From Methylobacter sp. (GTDB lineage: Bacteria > Pseudomonadota > Gammaproteobacteria > Methylococcales > Methylomonadaceae): a stretch of DNA of 20,052 bases. A program made the position numbers and the translations under genes. Shown piece after piece: positions 14,565-20,052 of the stretch; positions within the stretch are counted from its first letter, which is position 1, and every line of letters starts with the position of its first letter. The DNA is taken from contig JAQTLI010000004.1 in NCBI GenBank assembly GCA_028714995.1, forward strand, positions 1 through 20,052, written 5' to 3'. The notes beneath the pieces were generated by a model. It worked only from the letters and a program-made list of their open reading frames with translations. It was not told the origin of the DNA and ran no database searches.

Positions 14565-16622
14565 ATGATCAGGTTTACCCTGATTGTTACTCTCACTTTA
14601 ATAACCCCCGTTGCAAATGCTCTGGATGCTTTGTCGCTTAATGTCGAAACCATAAGCGCTAATGGCTGGCAATTGCAGGGCATCAATATCGCCCTGACTG
14701 ATCTGGCGCAAAACCAGCAAAAGCTGGCATTAACTATCAATAAGCTAAGTCTGCCGGAGCCTTTCAATGATCTGACGCTGGTCAATATCCGTTGCACTTC
14801 TTTTACCTGGCAAAACAAGGAACTGCTGTGCAAACAGGGGCGAGCACAGATTCATTCAAAACGATGGCAGTCGCCGACCGCCAACTTTTCCTTTCATGTC
14901 ACGGAAAAGCGCAGTTCGTTCAAGTTAACGGATTTGCGCTTGGCTGGCGGAACAGTCGCCATTGATGGTGAAGAGCGGGGTGAGCAGTGGCGGGTGCGGA
15001 TCAATGCCAGGGCCGTGGATGGCCGGTCAATTCAAAAGCTGTTGCAGAATAAAACATTCGAGCTGAAACGCGGTAAACTCAACCTTAAGTTGGATGCGTC
15101 CGGCAGCCATGCGCTAGTAAAGAATTTTACGTTGACAACCCGGTTTAATGGCCTGACCGGCCAGACCAAGAACGGGCGGTTGGCTACGGAGGCACTAAAT
15201 CTGGAGTCGGCTCTCAATGCCAAAAACAATAACGGTTTGTGGCAATGGCAAAGCCATTCAATGTTCACGGGTGGTGCGCTGTATGTCGAGCCGCTTTATC
15301 TGGAAGCGGGCGGGCAAAGTATAGGTTTGGATGCCCAGGGTGATTGGGACGAATTAAACAAACGGGTCGAGATCAAGTCTGCAAGTTACAGGCATTCAAA
15401 AGTCGGGGAATTAAGCGTTAGCGGAAGCGTTCAATATGGCGCAAGCATTCACTATAAGGATGGCGTAAAGATTGAAACGGCCAAGCTCTCATTGAACAGT
15501 AATAATCTGGAGGGCCTGTCTCCCATTTATCTGAAACCGTTTTTTGAACAGACAGCATTGGAAGGCATATCACTCACGGGCAATTTAAAAGCTGATTTTT
15601 CTATTAATGAGCAAGCATTAACTGCTTTCACCGCAACATTTAACAACCTTGGCATTAAGGACGAAGCAGGGCGCATCGCCGTTCAGGGTGGCGTCGGCAC
15701 TGTTAACTGGTCTGATAACGTTTTTTTTGATAAGCCGTCGAATGTCGCCTGGCAGCAATTGCAGTTAAGAGCTTTGCCTGTAGGGCCGTCCAGGCTTTTA
15801 TTTGTGAGCGGTGCAAACAGTGTCAGACTGCTTGAAAAGGCCCAGCTGCCTTTTTTAGGCGGTGCCATCACGATCAACCAATTTAACTGGCAGGCAAAAA
15901 AACGGGGAGAACCTGAGGTTTACTTTAAAGGCAGCATAAGTGACGTATCGCTAGAACAATTGTCCCAGGCTTTAAACTGGACGCCATTATCAGGGACTAT
16001 CAGCGGTTATATTCCCCGAGTCGAGTACAGTAATAAAACCCTGAGTCTGGGTGGGGAACTGATCGTCAAGGTTTTTGACGGTGAAGTTAAGGTCAGTAAT
16101 CTTGCTTCGTCGGGATTATTTACGGATTTCCCTAAGTTTCACAGTGATATTGAAATTGAAAACCTGGATCTGGATCAGTTAACTCGTAAGTTTGAATTTG
16201 GCGGCATTACCGGCAGGTTATCGGGATATGTCAGGCAGCTGTATATGGAAAACTGGCATCCGGTCACTTTTTTCGCCTGGCTGGGTACGCCGGAAACGGA
16301 TGATTCCCGGCACAGGATTAGCCAAAAAGCGGTAAAAAACATTGCCAGCATTGGTGGCGGAGGCACCACAGATATTCTGTCCAGAAGTTTTTTAAGTTTT
16401 TTTGAAACCTTCGGCTATGACAAGCTCGGTCTGGGTTGTTACCTGCATGATGGTGTGTGTCAGTTGATGGGCGTGGAAGCTAGAGAATCGGGTTATGCCA
16501 TTGTTACCGGCGGCGGCCTGCCGCGGATTGATGTGATCGGCTATAACCCTCGTGTTGACTGGAATGTGTTGATGGAGCGATTGCAGCGTATTACAACCTC
16601 GGATGAAGTGATTGTTGAGTAA
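14565..16622 (+). CDS. ydbH: YdbH-like AsmA-family intermembrane phospholipid transport protein
   Basis: YdbH, with TamB and YhdP, belongs to the AsmA-like proteins thought to form a hydrophobic bridge for phospholipids between inner and outer membrane. I start at ATG 14565, which opens a hydrophobic signal/anchor (MIRFTLIVTLTLITPVANA). The frame is open back to an ATG at 14475, but that adds only residues encoded by the palindromic repeat. The 685-residue protein is mostly amphipathic beta strands with few cysteines, as expected of a beta-groove protein. The most recognisable part is the C-terminus, with GGGTTDILSRSFLSFF, GCYLHDGVCQLMGVEA and YNPRVDWNVLMERLQ. E. coli YdbH is longer (879). 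Family assignment is good, individual function inferred. In E. coli ynbE and ydbL follow directly; here an accessory insert intervenes. Confidence 0.8.
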   Translation: MIRFTLIVTLTLITPVANALDALSLNVETISANGWQLQGINIALTDLAQNQQKLALTINKLSLPEPFNDLTLVNIRCTSFTWQNKELLCKQGRAQIHSKRWQSPTANFSFHVTEKRSSFKLTDLRLAGGTVAIDGEERGEQWRVRINARAVDGRSIQKLLQNKTFELKRGKLNLKLDASGSHALVKNFTLTTRFNGLTGQTKNGRLATEALNLESALNAKNNNGLWQWQSHSMFTGGALYVEPLYLEAGGQSIGLDAQGDWDELNKRVEIKSASYRHSKVGELSVSGSVQYGASIHYKDGVKIETAKLSLNSNNLEGLSPIYLKPFFEQTALEGISLTGNLKADFSINEQALTAFTATFNNLGIKDEAGRIAVQGGVGTVNWSDNVFFDKPSNVAWQQLQLRALPVGPSRLLFVSGANSVRLLEKAQLPFLGGAITINQFNWQAKKRGEPEVYFKGSISDVSLEQLSQALNWTPLSGTISGYIPRVEYSNKTLSLGGELIVKVFDGEVKVSNLASSGLFTDFPKFHSDIEIENLDLDQLTRKFEFGGITGRLSGYVRQLYMENWHPVTFFAWLGTPETDDSRHRISQKAVKNIASIGGGGTTDILSRSFLSFFETFGYDKLGLGCYLHDGVCQLMGVEARESGYAIVTGGGLPRIDVIGYNPRVDWNVLMERLQRITTSDEVIVE

Positions 16623-16648
16623 CTGATGTTTTGTAACTCGGCGTAATT

Positions 16649-16695
16649 GGGGGCAAGTAAAAAAGACAGTTGCCCTACTAACACCTCTCGCCCCC
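16649..16695 (+). other. Alternative hairpins downstream of ydbH
   Basis: GGGGGC (16649-16654) can pair with GCCCCC (16690-16695). The overlapping GGGCAA (16651-16656) can instead pair with TTGCCC (16670-16675). The two structures exclude each other. No T-run follows, so this is not a standard intrinsic terminator. The rest of the 233-base gap up to the ATPase gene shows no gene and only an AT-rich stretch just before its start. Confidence 0.4.
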
Positions 16696-16855
16696 ATATA
16701 AATCGGTAGCCTTCAAATATCAGCTATCCACATTATTTTGTCGCTGATGCTATCGTGTAGAATAGGCGGCTAAAAAGCGCGACATGTAGGATGTGCTTCG
16801 TACTTCAACACAACTTATGTTTAGATAATAACTTGTTCGACCGAGAAATAAAGAT

Positions 16856-18421
16856 ATGACTCTGCAGCTTCAAAATTTAGACGAAAAGAAAAAGGAGCTA
16901 GAAGCATGCGACACTTTGGAGTTTACCAACGTCGGTAATAGTTTTAAAGAATTCATATGTGAAATTAAAGTCAATCGTTTTCGTCACATAACAGGACTAA
17001 CTCTTACTTTTGAACATCCAGTAACAATAATCTCTGGAACCAACAAAATAGGAAAAACAAGTATATTGCTTCTTTTAGCTTGTAGTTTTGAGCGTTTCTT
17101 GAAACTGGATTCAACTTCGCCTTCTCCTGATTTGCGCGAACATTCTTGGAAGGATGTGCTTCAATTCACTTCACACGAAAACGTTGATAACGATTATTCG
17201 TACGAATTGAAATGGCGTTTAGCGAAACAGGAGCGATCAGGAGAAGCCAAGCGTTTATCATCGAGTAAGTCTTGGAGTGGATTGGGTAAGAAAAGTTCTG
17301 ATCAATCACGAATAAATGCAAAAATTAGAGATCGGGAGGTTCGTCTTATCGATCTCGAAAGGATTTTGCCTAGTCGTAGTTTTTCAAATGCTCTTTATAG
17401 AAAGGCAAATGCTGCAAACAGGGTTCGTTTGAACGAGGAAGTCGAACAGGCTTTTTCTTATGTGTTTGATATGGAACAGATCGAACTTTTTGAAGCTGGT
17501 GTCCACATCAATAAATCCTGCTTTTTAATATCCCGGCCAGAGGAGTCATATTCCTCATTTAATGCTGCCTCCGGTGAAGAGGCTGTTATATATCTATTGA
17601 AGGATATTATTGAAAGCCCGAAAAACTCATTGATTTTAATCGACGAGATTGAAGCTGGGTTTCACCCATCTGTTCAACGAAAGCTGGCTGATATAGTTCA
17701 ATACATTTCATGGCGCGACAAAAAACAATTTGTGATCACAACTCACTCACCAACATTAATTTCCGCATTCCCAAGTAAATCACGTAGGTTTATAGAAAAA
17801 TCGTCATCTGGTTATCGTGTGATTCCGTATATTTCTCACCAAGCTGTGCGATCAAAAATGGATTCAGTAGGGTACCCCTTAATTCAGCTTTATTGCGAGG
17901 ATGCCCTTGCGTCTTTTTTGATTCAAAAGATTCTCAATGACATAGCAAAGTCACATCCCCACTTTCATAAGTTGGTTAATATCATTAAGTCAGGGCCTAT
18001 AGATCAGGTGAAAAATGATTATGAACGTCACAAGAGAAATTTTCCTCAATACAGGAACAAGACTGGGTATTGCGCAATTTTTGACGGTGATCACAAAGAT
18101 CATTCAGGTTATTCAAATTATTTTGAAAATAACTCTGAAAATGCACTTTTCATATACCCATATGAGGCACCAGAAAAATTTCTTGTCCGAGCTTATCTAA
18201 TAGAGAACGATAATCAAGAACTGCGGGCAGCGCTTGAGCATGAAGCGCATCATTCGCTTTTTCAAAAAATGACCAATTTGGGTTTGGCAACATCCGAGCC
18301 AGATGCTCAATCTTGCTGTTACTCTGCTTTTCGTAATACTCCAGAGTACTCAAAACACGAGTCAGAACTGTCTAATTTCTTAAGATCAGTCGTCAAAAAG
18401 TTTTCGGAGTTACAGGATTGA
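16856..18421 (+). CDS. OLD-like ATPase with C-terminal TOPRIM domain (putative defence nuclease)
   Basis: The 521-residue protein begins with an SMC/ABC-type ATPase. Walker A is GTNKIGKTS (residues 61-69), the signature motif is SGEE (239-242), Walker B is SLILIDEIEAGFHPS with Asp263-Glu264, and the switch histidine is His297 in FVITTHSPT. The part between Walker A and signature is short and has no long coiled coil. The second half looks like a TOPRIM domain: Glu348 in IQLYCEDALASF, and the DxD pair Asp410/Asp412 in AIFDGDHKD, followed by YPYEAPEKFLVRAY. This order is that of OLD-family nucleases, of which P2 Old and GajA are antiphage members. No UvrD helicase (GajB) follows, so it looks like a stand-alone (class 1) type. 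Codons look more AT-rich than in ydbH, consistent with acquisition. Defence is inferred from family and context. Confidence 0.75.
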   Translation: MTLQLQNLDEKKKELEACDTLEFTNVGNSFKEFICEIKVNRFRHITGLTLTFEHPVTIISGTNKIGKTSILLLLACSFERFLKLDSTSPSPDLREHSWKDVLQFTSHENVDNDYSYELKWRLAKQERSGEAKRLSSSKSWSGLGKKSSDQSRINAKIRDREVRLIDLERILPSRSFSNALYRKANAANRVRLNEEVEQAFSYVFDMEQIELFEAGVHINKSCFLISRPEESYSSFNAASGEEAVIYLLKDIIESPKNSLILIDEIEAGFHPSVQRKLADIVQYISWRDKKQFVITTHSPTLISAFPSKSRRFIEKSSSGYRVIPYISHQAVRSKMDSVGYPLIQLYCEDALASFLIQKILNDIAKSHPHFHKLVNIIKSGPIDQVKNDYERHKRNFPQYRNKTGYCAIFDGDHKDHSGYSNYFENNSENALFIYPYEAPEKFLVRAYLIENDNQELRAALEHEAHHSLFQKMTNLGLATSEPDAQSCCYSAFRNTPEYSKHESELSNFLRSVVKKFSELQD

Positions 18422-18590
18422 TACCGAACAAGCCTTGTAAGCCGAACATGCTGTTTATGCCCAATATTTTGATTCTTCGAGCTAAGTAGCCCTGGAACAG
18501 GATGAATGAACAAAAAACAGCCAGTCTGTGCGACTAGTTCAAGGAGATACTTGCCGAGGCATTGCTGCAATCAACATCACCGATTAAACT

Positions 18591-18707
18591 GTGTTGAAAC
18601 GCTACCTGCCGGAAATCAAACAAAGATTATCAGGTCGGCTTCACATAAACGTAAGAGGCATTAAAAATGCATCCCTTTATCCATCAACACCAGTCCGCCA
18701 TCGCTGA
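18591..18707 (+). pseudogene. Possible remnant of an MNT nucleotidyltransferase N-terminus
   Basis: Read from GTG 18591, the first residues VLKRYLPEIKQRL resemble the opening helix of minimal nucleotidyltransferases, which usually continues into a GLFGS-type motif. Here the frame leaves that pattern and ends at 18707 inside mntA, in another frame. The surrounding 245-base gap (18422-18666) shows no other gene. The match is short and may be coincidence. Confidence 0.25.
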
Positions 18708-18978
18708 ACTCTGTCGACGCTATCATGTGCAACGGCTTGAGGTGTTCGGTTCTGCCTCGCGTGGAACCGATTTTGTCCCGGAAAGCAGCGATGCCGATTT
18801 CTTGGTGGAGTTCTCGCCATCTGCCGACAGTCCTACGCTAAAGGCTTTTTTTGGGTTACAAGCTGACTTGTCGCAAATTCTTGGGCGTACTGTTGATCTG
18901 TCGGAATCCTCTGCCTTGCGCAACCCCTATGTCCAAGCCAGCGTTAACCGAAGCCGCGAAGTCGTCTATGCAGCGTGA
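18667..18978 (+). CDS. mntA: MntA-like minimal nucleotidyltransferase antitoxin
   Basis: The 103-residue protein is a minimal nucleotidyltransferase. The motif is FGSASRGTDF...SDADFLVEF, with Gly28-Ser29 and the catalytic acids Asp42 and Asp44 (a GSx12DxD spacing). In characterised HepT-MntA pairs, MntA adds AMP to a tyrosine of the HEPN toxin HepT and so silences it. The start ATG has a good ribosome site (AGAGG about 9 bases upstream). The 3' end overlaps hepT by 11 bases, the usual arrangement, with antitoxin first. All expected catalytic residues are present, so it should be functional. It lies within the accessory insert, downstream of the OLD-like gene but 245 bases from it, and is probably transcribed separately. 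Confidence 0.88.
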   Translation: MHPFIHQHQSAIAELCRRYHVQRLEVFGSASRGTDFVPESSDADFLVEFSPSADSPTLKAFFGLQADLSQILGRTVDLSESSALRNPYVQASVNRSREVVYAA

Positions 18979-19318
18979 TCCACGCGCCTATCTCTGGGAT
19001 GCAAGGGAAGCTGCGGCAGCAATACTGGAATTCGTGGCGGGTAAAACCTTTGAGGACTATGCCAGTGATCGGTTGTTGCGTTCCGCTGTCGAGCGCCAAT
19101 TCGAAATCATCGGTGAGGCACTGAATCAACTTTGCAAAATCGAGCCGCAATGGGCCGACCGCATCCCCGATGTGCCTCAAATCATCGCGTTTCGTAATGT
19201 GCTGATTCATGGTTACGCCTCGATTAACGACTTGACGGTCTGGCGTACTATTGATGAATCTTTGCCGACACTATATGAAATCGTGACACGCCTGCTGGAT
19301 GAGGCGGGCGCGCCCTGA
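18968..19318 (+). CDS. hepT: HepT-like HEPN-domain RNase toxin (DUF86)
   Basis: The 116-residue all-helical protein carries the HEPN ribonuclease motif RNVLIHGY, i.e. Arg76-x4-His81-x-Tyr83. Arg and His are catalytic in family members, and the tyrosine is the residue AMPylated by MntA in the characterised Shewanella system. The N-terminus MQRDPRAYLWDAREA is typical of DUF86, as is SAVERQFEIIGEALNQL (39-55). I choose ATG 18968, overlapping mntA by 11 bases. An in-frame ATG at 18929 would add 13 residues and a larger overlap, and is less typical. The toxin probably cleaves RNA (tRNA 3' ends in one studied case), but the target here is unknown. Together with mntA it is either an addiction module or an antiphage element. 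Confidence 0.88.
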   Translation: MQRDPRAYLWDAREAAAAILEFVAGKTFEDYASDRLLRSAVERQFEIIGEALNQLCKIEPQWADRIPDVPQIIAFRNVLIHGYASINDLTVWRTIDESLPTLYEIVTRLLDEAGAP

Positions 19319-19370
19319 TATGTAGTTCAGAATATAGAGCTCCGTCCCTATTCCCCGTCCCCCCATTTTT

Positions 19371-19493
19371 CTTATTACCGGCGGCGGTCTGCCGCGAATT
19401 GTTGTGATCAGGTATAATCCCCGCGTTGACTGGAATGTATTAATGGGGCGATTGCGACGTATTTCGACATCAGCCGAAGTAATCATTGACTAA
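19371..19493 (+). pseudogene. Diverged 3'-terminal fragment of ydbH
   Basis: This 41-codon open stretch, LITGGGLPRIVVIRYNPR and onward to a TAA at 19491, repeats the last 40 codons and stop of ydbH (16500-16622). By hand I count about 25 base differences in 123 and 30 of 40 identical residues. Many differences are silent third positions, which looks like divergence under selection and not simple decay. There is no start codon, and homology stops abruptly on the 5' side at a C-rich stretch (19346-19366). The spacing to the next gene is 13 bases, as expected for an authentic ydbH-ydbL junction. This fragment is therefore probably the end of a ydbH gene that once stood next to this ydbL. Confidence 0.85.
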
Positions 19494-19506
19494 TTTGGAG
19501 AGTGTT

Positions 19507-20052
19507 ATGAGAAAAATATCAGTACTAGGTACATTGTTATTGACTGCATGTGTCACCATTAATATTTACTTTCCTGCCGCTGCCGCTGAAAAAGCGGCGG
19601 ATGAAATCATCAAAGACATACAAAAAACCGTACCGCAAAAAGTGGAGCCCAAGGCAAGTTTGCCTGATTGGCAGATGACTGCATTTCAGTGGATTGATAA
19701 TGCCATCAATGTTGTCGTTTCGCCTGCACAGGCCGCTGAGGCTGATTTAGCGATTGACAGCGCTGAAATCAGGCAGTTGCGTGCAACGATGGAAACCCGT
19801 TTTGCTACATTACAGTCTTTTTATAATGCCGGTTTTATCGGCATTCAGGCGGACGGCTTGCTGGCGGTCAGGGATGCTGCAAGCGTACCGCTTAAAGACA
19901 GAAATCAGGTTAATAAACTGGTTGCAGCGGAAAATGCGGATAGGCAAAGTCTTTATCAGGCGATCGCCAATGCCAACGGGCATCCTGAATGGACTGCACA
20001 AATTAAATCAACCTTTGCCGCCCGCTGGATGAGTAATGCTCAGCCAGGCTGG
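19507..20052 (+). CDS. ydbL: YdbL-like (DUF1318) lipoprotein, 3' end outside window
   Basis: The frame is open from ATG 19507 to the end of the window (182 codons). GGAG at 19497-19500 is a good ribosome site. The signal peptide is short and ends in the lipobox LLTAC with Cys15, so this is a lipoprotein. After it comes VTINIYFPAAAAEKAADEII, a strand-then-helix element that recalls YnbE. A spacer of about 60 residues leads to a DUF1318-like domain, marked by GFIGIQADGLLAV, NKLVAAENADRQSLYQAIAN and AQPGW. In E. coli YdbL is a soluble periplasmic protein that regulates YdbH-YnbE bridge assembly, and YnbE is a separate small lipoprotein. No separate ynbE is seen here. The DUF1318 call is good; a YnbE-YdbL fusion is my inference. 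Confidence 0.8.
   Translation, partial: MRKISVLGTLLLTACVTINIYFPAAAAEKAADEIIKDIQKTVPQKVEPKASLPDWQMTAFQWIDNAINVVVSPAQAAEADLAIDSAEIRQLRATMETRFATLQSFYNAGFIGIQADGLLAVRDAASVPLKDRNQVNKLVAAENADRQSLYQAIANANGHPEWTAQIKSTFAARWMSNAQPGW

Noticed and set aside
16856..18421. Gabija (GajA) identification
   Set aside because: No UvrD-like helicase gene (gajB) is adjacent, so only the broader OLD-like label is supported.
16623..19370. Insertion sequence or integrase as carrier of the accessory insert
   Set aside because: No transposase or integrase frame and no clear terminal inverted repeats were found. Only the duplicated ydbH end suggests a mechanism.
1..20052. CRISPR arrays, tRNA, rRNA and known riboswitches
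   Set aside because: No regularly spaced direct repeats, no cloverleaf-like sequence and no familiar riboswitch core were recognised on reading both strands by eye.

Overview
The window looks like chromosomal DNA from a gammaproteobacterium. It carries EF-P with its beta-lysylation enzymes, BamA/Skp/FabZ/LpxA, HemF, CysM, SrkA and a YdbH/YdbL locus. Gene content and the style of the small intergenic repeats remind me of methanotrophs of the order Methylococcales, but nothing here proves that. No rRNA, tRNA, CRISPR array or transposase gene was found. No gene-free stretch exceeds 300 bases.

Layout. (1) 1-2557, plus strand: the 3' part of a membrane-anchored SPOR-domain protein with a long internal repeat, then a cytosolic 5'-nucleotidase. 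(2) 2559-5201: an EF-P modification cassette, with epmB on the minus strand diverging from efp-epmA, whose stop and start codons share one base. (3) 5202-10306, plus strand: an outer-membrane biogenesis block, bamA-skp-fabZ-lpxA-rnhB, with a clear extended -10 promoter before bamA. Compared with the classical order it lacks rseP upstream, lpxD between skp and fabZ, and lpxB between lpxA and rnhB. Related short repeats sit at both ends of bamA-lpxA in opposite orientation. (4) 10334-13405, minus strand: srkA, a small lipoprotein with glycine-marked heptad repeats, a small histidine-rich membrane protein resembling fatty acid hydroxylases, and hemF. (5) 13585-16622, plus strand: cysM and ydbH, separated by a palindromic repeat. 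(6) 16623-19506: an accessory insert with an OLD-like ATPase-TOPRIM gene and a HepT-MntA (HEPN-MNT) pair. (7) 19507-20052: a ydbL-like lipoprotein gene that runs off the end.

How they fit together. EpmB makes (R)-beta-lysine, EpmA attaches it to Lys34 of EF-P, and modified EF-P relieves ribosome stalling at proline runs. BamA and Skp build the outer membrane; FabZ and LpxA draw on the same hydroxyacyl-ACP pool for phospholipids and lipid A. LpxA has Met where the E. coli chain-length ruler is Gly173, which predicts a short, C10-type acyl preference. YdbH (AsmA-like) and YdbL belong to the phospholipid-transport bridge between the membranes.

The most interesting region is the accessory insert. 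A diverged 41-codon copy of the 3' end of ydbH (about 80% nucleotide identity, 30 of 40 residues the same) lies on its far side, next to ydbL. Two putative phage-defence or toxin-antitoxin modules therefore appear to have entered between ydbH and ydbL by an event that left or created a second, non-identical ydbH terminus.
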